DNA of 64,000 nucleotides. It comes from Streptomyces sp. CB02959 (GTDB lineage Bacteria; Actinomycetota; Actinomycetes; Streptomycetales; Streptomycetaceae). The notes beneath the pieces were generated by a model. The model saw only the letters and a program-made list of their open reading frames with translations. It had not been told where the DNA came from and did not search any database. The position numbers and the translations under genes are program-made. Where the stretch lies: NCBI RefSeq assembly GCF_002803155.1, contig NZ_NNBP01000025.1, positions 1 through 64,000 on the forward strand, in the 5' to 3' direction. Every line of letters begins with the position of its first letter. Position 1 is the first letter of the stretch. Shown here in pieces: positions 34,768 to 42,999 of this stretch.

Positions 34768-35760
34768 TCAGCCGGCGGCCGGGCGCAGTCGCGGGAAGGC
34801 CGGCGCGGCCACCAGGAACACCAGCGACACCAGCACGAACGGCCAGGTGAAGGCGTGCCCGCCGGACGGCGCGAAGAGCGCGCCGAGCGCCGGGCTCAGC
34901 ACGGTGGAGGTGACCGCGCCGACCAGGGCGTACCCCACGCTCCAGGCGTTTGTGATCAGGAAGACCCCGCCCAGGGCCATGGCGACCAGCACCGCGTCGT
35001 AGCCCATCAGGCCCTGGCGCACCTGGTCGGCGGGGGCGCCGAGCGCCCAGGACGTCAGGATGCCGACGGCGCTGCCGGCGCAGGCCAGGGCGCCCAGCCG
35101 GCGGTCGGCGACGAAGATGCCGATCAGGAAGATCAGGCCGACGTACCACTGCGGCATCAGGAAGATCTCACCGATGTTGGTGAAGAAGGCGTGCCAGAGG
35201 TCGGTGAGGGTCAGCGCGGTGGGCCCGGACGCGGTCCTGGGCAGCGCGGCGATGCCGCCCTCCAGGTGCCACACGTGCCGGAAGCCGGGCGCGGCGACGG
35301 TCAGCGCGCTGGCGGCCAGGCAGAACGGCAGGGTGAACGTGGGCAGGCCCCAGGTGCCCAGCACCCGCGCGGTGGCCGCGGTGACGACCGTGACCGCCGC
35401 GCTGGCGGCGACCGCGACCAGCAGGGTGGAGAGGTGGTCGGCGTCGAGGAAGACCGCGCAGGCGACCCCGACCAGGCAGGAGTTGAAGCCTTCGAGTCCG
35501 GCCGTGACCCGGTCGCGGTCCACGCCCAGCAGGCGCGCCGTGCCGGTGCCGACGGCCGCGCCTATCAGCCCGTAGAGGCCGTACTCCCAGCCCGCGACGA
35601 ACAGCGCGAGCGAGAACACCGCTCCGGCCAGCGCGCTGGGCAGGAAGTCGACCTGCGCCTGCCCGCGCAGCACCTCCGTGGCGAACCGGCCCCAGCGGGT
35701 CGCCGACAGGTCGTAACCCTTGACTGTCGGACCCTCGTTGGCCGTACTCGACTGGCGCAT
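34768..35760 (-). CDS. Urea transporter (UT family)
   Basis: A 330-residue membrane protein with the two-fold repeat of UT channels. GLEGFNSCLVGVACAVF in the first half is matched by GLMGYDAVLVAMALGGVF in the second. The signature LPTFTLPF is present near residue 165. These channels pass urea down its gradient. No urease genes are in the window. GGGAGG precedes the ATG at 35760 at ideal spacing. It is 53 bp after the tetR gene on the same strand and so may be controlled by it. Confidence 0.88.
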   Translation of the reverse strand: MRQSSTANEGPTVKGYDLSATRWGRFATEVLRGQAQVDFLPSALAGAVFSLALFVAGWEYGLYGLIGAAVGTGTARLLGVDRDRVTAGLEGFNSCLVGVACAVFLDADHLSTLLVAVAASAAVTVVTAATARVLGTWGLPTFTLPFCLAASALTVAAPGFRHVWHLEGGIAALPRTASGPTALTLTDLWHAFFTNIGEIFLMPQWYVGLIFLIGIFVADRRLGALACAGSAVGILTSWALGAPADQVRQGLMGYDAVLVAMALGGVFLITNAWSVGYALVGAVTSTVLSPALGALFAPSGGHAFTWPFVLVSLVFLVAAPAFPRLRPAAG

Positions 35761-35813
35761 TTCCGCCTCCCGCAGGACGCACATCGTCCCTGCCGGCCAG
35801 GGACTGATGCACT

Positions 35814-36476
35814 TTACATCCGTGTCCTGAAATCGCCCTCGGGAGGTGTCAGTTCCGGATGATGCAGCGTCAGTCCGTCGACCAGCGCCCGCAATCCTGC
35901 CTCGAACGCGCCCTCGTCCACGCGGCGCTGGTGCTCGGCCAGGAGGTGCGCCTGCCCGAGGTGCGGGTAGTCGGCCGGGTCGTAGGCGCCGGGGTCGTCC
36001 ACGAAGCCGCGGGCGAACGAGCCGAGCGCGGAGCCCGCGACGAAGTAGCGCACCATCGCGCAGACCTTGGTGGCCAGGGCGGGCGGCCAGCCGGCCTCGA
36101 CCATGCCGCCGAACGCCGCGTCGGCCATCCTCAGCCCGGCCGGCCGGCGGCCCGGCCCCTGGGCGAGGAACGGCACGATGTGCGGATGGGCGGCCAGCGC
36201 CGCGCGGTAGGAGTGGGCCCAGTCGAGCAGGCCGGCCCGCCAGTCGGCGCCGCTCGCCAGCGTCGAGACGTCGACCTGGGCGACGACCGTGTCGGCCACC
36301 GCGTCGAGGATCTCGTCCTTGGTCGTGAAGTGGTTGTAGAGGGAGGGACCGCTCACGCCCAGTTCCGCGGCCAGTCGCCTGGTGGAGAGCGCCGCGAGCC
36401 CCTCCGCGTCGATCAGCGCCAGTGCGGTGGTGACGATGCGCTCGCGGCTCAGCAGGGGCTTGCGGGGTCGGGCCAT
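35814..36476 (-). CDS. TetR/AcrR-family regulator
   Basis: A 220-residue protein whose helix-turn-helix (about residues 10-55) contains TRRLAAELGVSGPSLYNHFTTKDEIL. The C-terminal domain resembles that of TetR-class regulators with a bulky hydrophobic pocket. The ATG at 36476 or the ATG at 36485 could start it; neither has a clear ribosome site. It is divergent from the acyl-CoA dehydrogenase gene with a dyad between them, and is followed by the urea transporter. Confidence 0.87.
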   Translation of the reverse strand: MARPRKPLLSRERIVTTALALIDAEGLAALSTRRLAAELGVSGPSLYNHFTTKDEILDAVADTVVAQVDVSTLASGADWRAGLLDWAHSYRAALAAHPHIVPFLAQGPGRRPAGLRMADAAFGGMVEAGWPPALATKVCAMVRYFVAGSALGSFARGFVDDPGAYDPADYPHLGQAHLLAEHQRRVDEGAFEAGLRALVDGLTLHHPELTPPEGDFRTRM

Positions 36477-36505
36477 GCCGCACATAGTAGGGGCTGCCCA
36501 TCAAA

Positions 36506-36522
36506 AACTAGCAGTGCTAATT
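36506..36522. promoter_or_regulatory. TetR operator candidate, acyl-CoA dehydrogenase promoter
   Basis: AACTAGCAGTGCTAATT is a 17-bp dyad with a perfect core TAGCA-G-TGCTA and one mismatched pair. It lies 30 bp before tetR and 43 bp before the acyl-CoA dehydrogenase start, so it could block both promoters. Confidence 0.6.
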
Positions 36523-36564
36523 AACTGTCTCCGCACTCCCGTTCCCGCCGAGAAGGGGCCCGAG

Positions 36565-37722
36565 ATGAACCTGGAGCTCACGCCCGAGCAGACCGCCGTC
36601 CGCCGGCTCGCCGCGGACTTCACGGACCGCGAGATCGCCCCGCACGCCACCGCCTGGGACCGCGCCGAACAGGTCGACCCGGGCATCGTCCGCGCGCTCG
36701 GCGACCTCGGCTTCCTGGGCCTGACCATCCCCGAGGAGTACGGCGGCTCCGGCGGCGACCACCTCTCGTACGCGCTGGTCACCGAGGAGTTGGGGCGCGG
36801 CGACTCCGCGGTCCGCGGCATCGTCTCGGTCTCGCTCGGACTGGTCGCCAAGACACTCGCCGCATGGGGCGACGAGGAGCAGAAGCGGGCGTGGCTGCCC
36901 CGGCTCACGTCCGGCGAGGCGCTCGGCTGCTTCGGCCTGACCGAGCCCGGCACCGGTTCCGACGCGGCGTCGCTGACCACCCGCGCGGTCCGGGACGGCG
37001 CGGGCGGCGACTGGGTCGTCGACGGCGGCAAGATGTTCATCACCAACGGCACCTGGGCGGACCTGGTCCTGCTCTTCGCCCGGACCGGCGGCGCCCCCGG
37101 CCACAAGGGGATCAGCGCCTTCCTGATACCGGCCGACACCCCGGGCCTGACCCGCCGTCCGATCCACGGCAAGCTCGGGCTGCGCGGCCAGGCCACCGCC
37201 GAACTCGTCCTGGAGGGCGTGCGGGTGCCCGCCGGCGCCCTGCTGGGCCCCGAGGGTAAGGGCTTCTCGGTCGCCATGTCCGCGCTGGCCAAGGGGCGGA
37301 TGTCGGTCGCCGCCGGCTGCGTCGGCATCGGCCAGGCCGCGCTGGACGCCGCGCTCGGATACGCCGGGCAGCGCGAGCAGTTCGGCGCCCCGATCGCCGG
37401 GCGCCAGCTCGTCCAGGAGCTGATCAGCGACATCGCCGTGGACGTGGACGCGGCGCGGCTGCTGACCTGGCGGGTGGCCGACCTGATCGACCGCGGCGAG
37501 CCGTTCGCCACCGCGGCGTCCAAGGCCAAGCTCTTCGCCTCCGAGGCCGCGGTGCGCGCCGCGAGCAACGCGCTCCAGGTCTTCGGCGGTTACGGTTACA
37601 TCGACGAGTACCCGGTCGGGAAGCTGCTGCGCGACGCCCGGGTGATGACCCTCTACGAGGGCACCAGTCAGATCCAGAAGCTCCTCATCGGCCGCGCGCT
37701 GACCGGCGTCTCCGCCTTCTGA
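36565..37722 (+). CDS. Acyl-CoA dehydrogenase (FAD-dependent)
   Basis: A 385-residue enzyme of standard length. FAD/substrate motifs are FGLTEPGTGSDA and KMFITNG. The catalytic Glu is in MTLYEGTSQIQ near the C-terminus, preceded by QVFGGYGYIDEYPV. It introduces the alpha-beta double bond of short- or branched-chain acyl-CoAs; the chain preference is not readable. The ATG at 36565 follows GAGAAGGGG. Confidence 0.93.
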   Translation: MNLELTPEQTAVRRLAADFTDREIAPHATAWDRAEQVDPGIVRALGDLGFLGLTIPEEYGGSGGDHLSYALVTEELGRGDSAVRGIVSVSLGLVAKTLAAWGDEEQKRAWLPRLTSGEALGCFGLTEPGTGSDAASLTTRAVRDGAGGDWVVDGGKMFITNGTWADLVLLFARTGGAPGHKGISAFLIPADTPGLTRRPIHGKLGLRGQATAELVLEGVRVPAGALLGPEGKGFSVAMSALAKGRMSVAAGCVGIGQAALDAALGYAGQREQFGAPIAGRQLVQELISDIAVDVDAARLLTWRVADLIDRGEPFATAASKAKLFASEAAVRAASNALQVFGGYGYIDEYPVGKLLRDARVMTLYEGTSQIQKLLIGRALTGVSAF

Positions 37723-37773
37723 ACCGCCCGGCCGCCGCCCGTCGGCGCGCCCGGTCCGTCCCCCGGACGGGAC

Positions 37774-37789
37774 CTAAGCGCTTGCTCAG
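37774..37789. promoter_or_regulatory. Operator-like dyad, copy 1
   Basis: CTAAGCGCTTGCTCAG fits CTRAGC-N4-GCTYAG. The same 16 bases occur at 38982-38997. It lies 66 bp upstream of the TetR gene at 37855. The shape is typical of TetR operators, and autoregulation is inferred. Confidence 0.65.
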
Positions 37790-37854
37790 TGCCGCGGTAT
37801 GGTGTTCGATCCGACAGGGAAAGACCCCTGGTGGATCGAGGAGCGGGGAGCGCG

Positions 37855-38478
37855 ATGGGTGCGGCCGAGCGGGCGGCGGAGGAGAGCGACGAGTGGTCCG
37901 GAGTGGCCCCGGACGCCGCGCGACGGCTGGTCAGCGCGGCCGTCCAGGCGTTCGCCGAGCGCGGCTACCACGCCACCACGACCCGTGACATCGCCGGCCG
38001 CGCCGGGATGAGCCCGGCCGCGCTCTACATCCACTACAAGACCAAGGAAGAGCTGCTCTACCGCATCAGCGGCATCGGCCACGAGAAGGCGCTGCAGATC
38101 ATGAGTGCAGCCGCCGAGGCCCGGGGCAGCGCCACCGACCGGCTCCGCGACGCGGTGCGCGCCTTCGCCCGCTGGCACGCCGAGCACCACACCACCGCCC
38201 GGGTCATCCAGTACGAGCTCCAGGCGCTCAGCGCGGACCACTACGCCGAGATCGCCGGACTGCGCCGCCGCACCGACCGGCTGCTCCGGCAGATCATCGA
38301 GGACGGCGCGGAGAGCGGGGAGTTCCGGGTGGCGGACATCCCCGGCACCACCCTGGCCGTGCTGTCGCTCTGCGTGGACGTCGCCCGCTGGTTCTCCGCC
38401 GAGGGGCCGCGGACGCCCGACGAGGTCGGCGCCCTCTACGCCGACCTCGTCCTGCGGATGGTGGGCGGGGCCTCCTGA
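37855..38478 (+). CDS. TetR/AcrR-family regulator of an acyl-CoA-type regulon
   Basis: A 207-residue protein. The helix-turn-helix (about residues 30-75) has TRDIAGRAGMSPAALYIHYKTKEELL. The C-terminal part (HAEHHTTARVIQYELQALSADHYAEI) resembles TetR_C regulators tied to fatty acyl-CoA metabolism. GGGGAG precedes the ATG. Identical operators lie before this gene and before the convergent MaoC gene. From genome order it may correspond to S. coelicolor SCO1712, a reported pleiotropic regulator; that link is from memory. Confidence 0.87.
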   Translation: MGAAERAAEESDEWSGVAPDAARRLVSAAVQAFAERGYHATTTRDIAGRAGMSPAALYIHYKTKEELLYRISGIGHEKALQIMSAAAEARGSATDRLRDAVRAFARWHAEHHTTARVIQYELQALSADHYAEIAGLRRRTDRLLRQIIEDGAESGEFRVADIPGTTLAVLSLCVDVARWFSAEGPRTPDEVGALYADLVLRMVGGAS

Positions 38479-38493
38479 CGGCCCCCGCTCCGC

Positions 38494-38955
38494 CTACAGG
38501 TGGAACCGGCTGACCGACTCCGCCACGCACACCGGCTTCTCGCCGCCCTCCCGCTCGACCGTCACCACCGTGGTGAGCTGCACCCCGCCGGTCACCTCGG
38601 TCACCTCCGCGATCCGGGCCCGGGCCCGCAGTCGCGAGCCGACCGGGACGGTGGCCGGGAACCGCACCTTGTTGGTGCCGTAGTTGATGCCCATCTTCAC
38701 GTTGTCCACCCGCAGCAGCTGCGGGACCAGGACCGGCAGCAGCGACAGCGTCAGATAGCCGTGCGCGATGGTGGTGCCGAACGGTCCGGTCGCGGCCTTC
38801 TCCTCGTCGACGTGGATCCACTGGTGGTCGCCGGTGGCCTCCGCGAACAGGTCGATCCGCTTCTGGTCGACCTCCAGCCAGTCGCTGGGACCCAGCTCCT
38901 CGCCGACCGCCGCCCGCAGCTCCTCGACCGACCCGAACACCCGGGGCTCTGCCAT
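38494..38955 (-). CDS. MaoC-like (R)-specific enoyl-CoA hydratase
   Basis: A 153-residue single hot-dog domain. The hydratase motif is DLFAEATGDHQWIHVDEEKAATGPFGTTIAHGYLTLSL, with the active Asp and His in GDHQWIH. It hydrates 2-enoyl-CoA to (R)-3-hydroxyacyl-CoA. It converges on the TetR at 37855 and has that gene's operator sequence 26 bp upstream of its own start, so it is a likely target. ATG 38955 was chosen at the domain start. Confidence 0.9.
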   Translation of the reverse strand: MAEPRVFGSVEELRAAVGEELGPSDWLEVDQKRIDLFAEATGDHQWIHVDEEKAATGPFGTTIAHGYLTLSLLPVLVPQLLRVDNVKMGINYGTNKVRFPATVPVGSRLRARARIAEVTEVTGGVQLTTVVTVEREGGEKPVCVAESVSRFHL

Positions 38956-38981
38956 CCTCGTCCGCCTCCTCAGCCGTGTTA

Positions 38982-38997
38982 CTAAGCGCTTGCTCAG
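38982..38997. promoter_or_regulatory. Operator-like dyad, copy 2
   Basis: A second exact copy of CTAAGCGCTTGCTCAG, 27 bp upstream of the MaoC gene. It links that gene to the TetR regulator encoded next to it. It also lies 84 bp upstream of soxR. Confidence 0.65.
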
Positions 38998-39080
38998 CAT
39001 GCGAGGGCGGGCGCCCGCTGTCAACGCCCCGGCCGCAGACCGCACCGGGGAACCACCGGACAGGCCGTAGTGTTGACGGC

Positions 39081-39671
39081 GTGCCCCAGCTTCCGTTCAA
39101 GGTCCATGAGCTCTCCGTCGGCCAGCTCTCCGCACGCAGCGGCGCGGCCGTCTCCGCACTGCACTTCTACGAGTCCAAGGGTCTGATCAGCAGCACCCGC
39201 ACCGCCGGCAACCAGCGCCGCTACACCCGGGAGACGCTGCGCCGGGTCGCCTTCGTACGGGCCGCGCAGCGGGTCGGGATCCCGCTCGCGGTGATCCGGG
39301 ACGCCCTGGCGGAGCTGCCGGACGAGCGCACCCCCAACCGCGCGGACTGGGCCCGGCTCTCCGAGGTCTGGCGCACCGAACTCGACGAGCGGATCAGCCA
39401 ACTCGTCGAACTGCGCGACCGGCTGACGGACTGCATCGGCTGCGGCTGCCTCTCCATGGAGAAGTGCGCGCTGTCCAACCCCTACGACAACCTCGGCGAA
39501 CAGGGGCCCGGCGCCCGCCGCCTCCGGGTGGACCGCCGCGTCGCGGACCCGGCACCGGCCCGCGCTCCGAAGGACGCCGCCGTTGATGCCTCCGCCGCCG
39601 ATGCCGCTCGCACGGCCGGCACCTGCGCCCCGGACGCGTGGACCTGCACGCCCGCGGAGCGCGAGGACTAG
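39081..39671 (+). CDS. soxR: Redox-sensing MerR-family regulator SoxR
   Basis: A 196-residue protein. The MerR helix-turn-helix begins LSVGQLSARSGAAVSALHFYESKGLI, followed by a dimerisation helix. The [2Fe-2S] ligands CIGCGCLSMEKC occur near residues 118-129 (C-x2-C-x-C-x5-C). In Streptomyces SoxR acts without SoxS and responds to redox-active metabolites. After the cluster there is an extra C-terminal tail of about 55 residues with two more Cys, longer than I recall for S. coelicolor SoxR. The GTG at 39081 lacks a ribosome site and may be leaderless. Confidence 0.92.
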   Translation: MPQLPFKVHELSVGQLSARSGAAVSALHFYESKGLISSTRTAGNQRRYTRETLRRVAFVRAAQRVGIPLAVIRDALAELPDERTPNRADWARLSEVWRTELDERISQLVELRDRLTDCIGCGCLSMEKCALSNPYDNLGEQGPGARRLRVDRRVADPAPARAPKDAAVDASAADAARTAGTCAPDAWTCTPAERED

Positions 39672-39915
39672 GAGCGCGAGGACCAGAGGCCGTCCCGTTC
39701 CCCGTTCGGGCGACGACGTACTCGACACCTGCCCGCGGCCCGGCGAGCGCTGCGCCGGGGCCCGGCCGGTCAGGCGGCCGGCGACGCGGCGTCGCCCATG
39801 ACAGCCGTGGGCGGGACCGTCATGGGCAGGCTCCTCCCGGGCGGCGACAGTCGGCCGCCCCGACGGGAGGGCCTCCGGGGCGGGTCCGCGCGGTGGGCCC
39901 GGCCCGCCCGTTCGG

Positions 39916-41358
39916 TCACCAGACGGGCGGCTTGCGGTGGGCCCAGGGGCGGGCCGCCTCCAGCTGAGCGGAGAGCGCGATCAAGGTGGCCTCGTCGCCG
40001 TAGCGGCCCGCGAGCATCACGCCGATCGGCAGCCCCTCGGCGTTCCAGTGCAGCGGGACGCTGACCGCGGGCTGGCCGGTGACGTTGTAGAAGGCGCTGA
40101 ACGGCGTGAAGCGGCCGACGGCGGCGAACTCGGCCTGCGGATCGGCGTCGTTGCGCAGCGCGCCGACCAGGGGCGGCGGCGCGGCCACGGTGGGGGAGAG
40201 GAGCACGTCGTAGCCGGTGCCGGGCGGCATCAGGCCGTCGGCGAGGTTCTGGGCGAACGCCCGGAACGCCTGTAGGGAGCCGGCGAACGCGGTGCCGGAG
40301 ACCTCCCGGCCGCGGGCCCGCAGATAGCGGGTGAGCGGCATCAGCAGCTCCTCGCCGTCCGGTGGGACGGGGCGGTTGGCGGCCATCACCGACCAGACCC
40401 GGGTGAACGCGAGCAGGATCCGGTCGTCGGACGGGAAGGACAACTCCTCGGTCCGATGCCCGAGTCGGTCGAGCAGCGCGGTGGTCTCCGCGACCGCGGC
40501 GCGGCAGTCGGGATGCACGTCGACGTCCGGGAGCGGCGACTGGGCGAGCACCCCGATCCGCAGCCGGCCCGGGTCCCGGCGGACCTGGCCGGCGAAGGTC
40601 TCGCCGGGCGGCAGGGCCGGCGCGGCGAACGGGTCGCCGGGCAGGGTGCCCGCCATCACGTCGAGCAGTACGGCCGCGTCGGCGACCGTACGGGCCAGCG
40701 GACCGGAGGTGCTCAGGCCCGTCACGTCGTGCAGCAGCGGGCCGGCGCTGATCCGGCCGCGGCTGGGCTTGATACCGAACAGCCCGCACGCCGACGCCGG
40801 GATGCGGATCGACCCGCCGCCGTCGCTGCCGTGCGCGACCGGCGCCAGCCCGCCGGCGACCGCCGCGGCCGCGCCGCCGCTGGAGCCGCCCGCCGAGCGC
40901 GTGGTGTCCCAGGGGGTGCGGGAGGGCGGGGCGAGGGCGTTCTCGGTGTAGCAGGGCAGCCCGAATTCGGGGGTGTTGGTCTTCCCCGGCATGATCGTGC
41001 CGGCCCGGCGCAGTGCGGTGACGACGTGGTCGTCGCCGTCCGGGACGTGGTCGGCCAGCGCGGCCGAGCCCATCGTGCAGCGCACCCCGGCGACGCGGTT
41101 GAGGTCCTTCACCGGCACCGGGACGCCGTGCAGCGGCGGGAGCGCCCGGCCCTCGCGACGGGCCGCGACGACCTCGCTCTCGGCCTCCGCGGCCTGCTTG
41201 CGGGCCAGCTCCGGGGTGCGGGTGAGGAAGGCGCCCAGCGTGTCGTCCAGCCGGTCGATCCGCGCGAGGTAGTGCTCGGTGAGCTCGACCGGGGACAGCT
41301 CCCCCGACCGGATCTCCGCGGCCTGTTCCAGCGCGGTGAGATCGTGCAGCTCGCCCAT
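39916..41358 (-). CDS. Amidase-signature-family hydrolase
   Basis: A 480-residue enzyme with the complete Ser-cisSer-Lys triad. The Lys is in GVPVPVKDLNRVAG near residue 80. The Ser residues are in SAGGSSGGAAAAVAGGLAPVAHGSDGGGSIRIPA (about 150-185). Such enzymes hydrolyse amides, including indole acetamide, aryl amides and nylon oligomers; the substrate is unknown. The ATG at 41358 follows GAGGGTGG. Confidence 0.92.
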   Translation of the reverse strand: MGELHDLTALEQAAEIRSGELSPVELTEHYLARIDRLDDTLGAFLTRTPELARKQAAEAESEVVAARREGRALPPLHGVPVPVKDLNRVAGVRCTMGSAALADHVPDGDDHVVTALRRAGTIMPGKTNTPEFGLPCYTENALAPPSRTPWDTTRSAGGSSGGAAAAVAGGLAPVAHGSDGGGSIRIPASACGLFGIKPSRGRISAGPLLHDVTGLSTSGPLARTVADAAVLLDVMAGTLPGDPFAAPALPPGETFAGQVRRDPGRLRIGVLAQSPLPDVDVHPDCRAAVAETTALLDRLGHRTEELSFPSDDRILLAFTRVWSVMAANRPVPPDGEELLMPLTRYLRARGREVSGTAFAGSLQAFRAFAQNLADGLMPPGTGYDVLLSPTVAAPPPLVGALRNDADPQAEFAAVGRFTPFSAFYNVTGQPAVSVPLHWNAEGLPIGVMLAGRYGDEATLIALSAQLEAARPWAHRKPPVW

Positions 41359-41504
41359 GGACGTCCACCCTCTCGTCGGGGCCCGTGCGACCCGGGTGCC
41401 GCACGCGCGGGACGGGCCGGCACCGGGCACGTGCCCGCCGGTGATCAGCCCGTGAACAGTTGTTTCAGTTCGCAGGTCGACTCGTAAAGGCCGTACCAGG
41501 CCGA

Positions 41505-41655
41505 TTGCCTGCGGCGGCGGGTCCGATGCCGGTCCGCTGCGCGGGGCTGTCGGGTGCCGGTGCCGGGCCTGCGGGGGTGGTGTGCAGGACTGCTGCGCTT
41601 TACGTCCTGCACACCACCCCCTCCGGCCCGTCCCCTCCCGTATGGGGGGTGGGAA
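41505..41655 (+). repeat. Structured non-coding element, copy A
   Basis: A module similar to the tandem unit at 41874-42165 (TTGC-CTGCGGCGG... to CCGCTGCGCGGGGC) is followed by an 18-bp perfect stem (41573-41590 / 41604-41621). The 13-nt loop is TGCTGCGCTTTAC. A tail CCCGTCCCCTCCCGTATG comes next. Copy B, on the other strand, has the same module order, loop and tail but a different stem. No open frame with protein character fits. It lies upstream of the amidase start, so parts of it may be in the amidase promoter region. Confidence 0.7.
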
Positions 41656-41747
41656 AGATGGCTGGGTGGGGGCAGGGTGAGTGGGCTGGTGGCCGGTCAC
41701 CACTCGGCGTTCGGGCGGCAGAGGCCCACTGAGGTGTGCCCCCGCTC

Positions 41748-41878
41748 ACCGTTCATCCACCCACACACGGGAGGGGACGGGGCTGTGGGGTGGGGGTAGA
41801 CCGGACGTAAAGCGCAGCAGTCCGGTCTACCCCCACCCCACAGCCCCGGCACCGCGGCCGACCAGCCCCGCGCAGCGG
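41748..41878 (-). repeat. Structured non-coding element, copy B (inverted)
   Basis: Read on the minus strand it has CGCTGCGCGGGGCTG, then a 28-bp perfect stem (41848-41821 / 41805-41778) with a 15-nt loop, then CCCCGTCCCCTCCCGTGTG. The loop region GACTGCTGCGCTTTACGTC is identical to copy A, while the stem beyond it differs and is still fully paired. The 72/73-bp tandem array abuts its upstream side. An exceptionally strong terminator is an alternative reading, but it would not explain the shared loop and tail. Confidence 0.7.
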
Positions 41879-42165
41879 CCCCGCCCGCCGCAGGCGCAAC
41901 GGGGGGAAAGCCAAAAACGACGGGTGGCCCCGCGCAGCGGACCGGCAGCGGCCCCGCCCGCCGCAGGCGCAACGGGGGAAAGCCAAAAACGACGGGTGGC
42001 CCCGCGCAGCGGACCGGCAGCGGCCCCGCCCGCCGCAGGCGCAACGGGGGGAAAGCCAAAAACGACGGGTGGCCCCGCGCAGCGGACCGGCAGCGGCCCC
42101 GCCCGCCGCAGGCGCAACGGGGGGAAGCCAAAAACGTACGGGTGGGCCCCACGCAGCGGACCGGC
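41874..42165 (-). repeat. Four tandem 72/73-bp repeats
   Basis: Units begin (plus strand AGCGGCCCCGCCCGCCGC) at 41874, 41947, 42019 and 42092, so the spacing is 73, 72 and 73 bp. They are almost identical, differing mainly in the length of a G5-6 run. The last unit has small changes (CGTACGGG) and is followed by two short CGGACCGGCAG copies. The period is not a multiple of three, so it is not a coding repeat. The array ends 22 bp before the end of the BKACE gene. Confidence 0.85.
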
Positions 42166-42187
42166 AGCGGACCGGCAGCGGATTGGC

Positions 42188-42928
42188 TCAGGCCCCGCGG
42201 ACGCCGCCCGTCAGCTCCGCCGCGCAGGCGACCAGACGGGCGTTGTCGGCGGCGGGCGCGCCGTCCGGCAGGGTGAGGGTGTCCTCGATGCCTATCCGGC
42301 TGGCCAGGCCCAACTCCCCGGCCAGCCGCAGCACCGGCCAGGCGCCGCCGTCGTAGCCGTGCAGCAGCACCGGGCGGCCGTGGGGTACGCGGGCCAGGTC
42401 GGCGAGGAGGGCGCGGGCCGTGGTGGGCGCGGTGGCCGGGTCGGTGTCGTCGATGACCTCGGCCAGCACCCGCAGCACTCGCGGCGCCAGGGGTGAGGCG
42501 GCGAAGCGGGCGGCCGCCGGCGTCCCGGCCCATATCCCCGCCTCGACGCCTACGCCGCGCGCCAGCAGCGCCTCGGCGACCGTATCGGCGCCGGACTCGT
42601 GCCAGTTGACCGAGGCGTGGTCGGGGAGCACCGTCCAGGACGCGATCCGCTCCGCCCGGCGCCCGGGGTCCGGCTCGGCCCAGGCGCCGGTCGTCACGCC
42701 CACCGGCACGTCCACCGCTTCCCGTATCGCTTCGAGGACCGGGCCGACCACGCGCGGGGAGAGGGAATCCTCACCGCACGGGGTCTTGGGGTGGACGTGG
42801 ATGTCCTGGGCGCCGGCCGCGACCGCCCGCCGCGCCGCGTCCGCGAGCGCGGCCGGCGTGAGCGGTACGACACCCGAATCGGCTGCCGTGCGGGCGCCGT
42901 TGAGACACACCTGAAGCATCTGAAGCAT
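42188..42928 (-). CDS. BKACE-family (3-keto-5-aminohexanoate cleavage-like) enzyme
   Basis: A 246-residue TIM-barrel protein of the beta-keto-acid cleavage family. It has the zinc-binding DIHVHPK near residue 43, VPVGVTTGAW, HASVNWHES and GVGVEAGIWAG. The family transfers acetyl-CoA onto beta-keto acids with release of acetoacetate; the substrate varies. It is slightly shorter than typical (about 270-300). The start is uncertain (ATG 42928 or 42919), because two near-identical LQMLQ codon runs occur and no ribosome site is seen. Confidence 0.8.
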   Translation of the reverse strand: MLQMLQVCLNGARTAADSGVVPLTPAALADAARRAVAAGAQDIHVHPKTPCGEDSLSPRVVGPVLEAIREAVDVPVGVTTGAWAEPDPGRRAERIASWTVLPDHASVNWHESGADTVAEALLARGVGVEAGIWAGTPAAARFAASPLAPRVLRVLAEVIDDTDPATAPTTARALLADLARVPHGRPVLLHGYDGGAWPVLRLAGELGLASRIGIEDTLTLPDGAPAADNARLVACAAELTGGVRGA

Positions 42929-42999
42929 GTGTTCGATGATGGCAGGAGGGTCTGACAATCGTCGGTGAACGGCGTGAACGGTGCGGTGCGCAGCGGGGG

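Noticed and set aside
41573..41848. Inverted hairpins as ends of an insertion sequence
   Set aside because: No transposase frame lies between them, and the arms are internal hairpins rather than terminal inverted repeats of one element.
41874..42165. CRISPR array
   Set aside because: Units are contiguous and identical over their full length, with no variable spacers, and no cas genes occur.
41697..42533. Open frames across the tandem repeats with repeated AAGPLRGATRRFWLS-like peptides
   Set aside because: The 72/73-bp period shifts frame from unit to unit, no ribosome site is present, and the peptide repeats simply reflect the DNA repeat.
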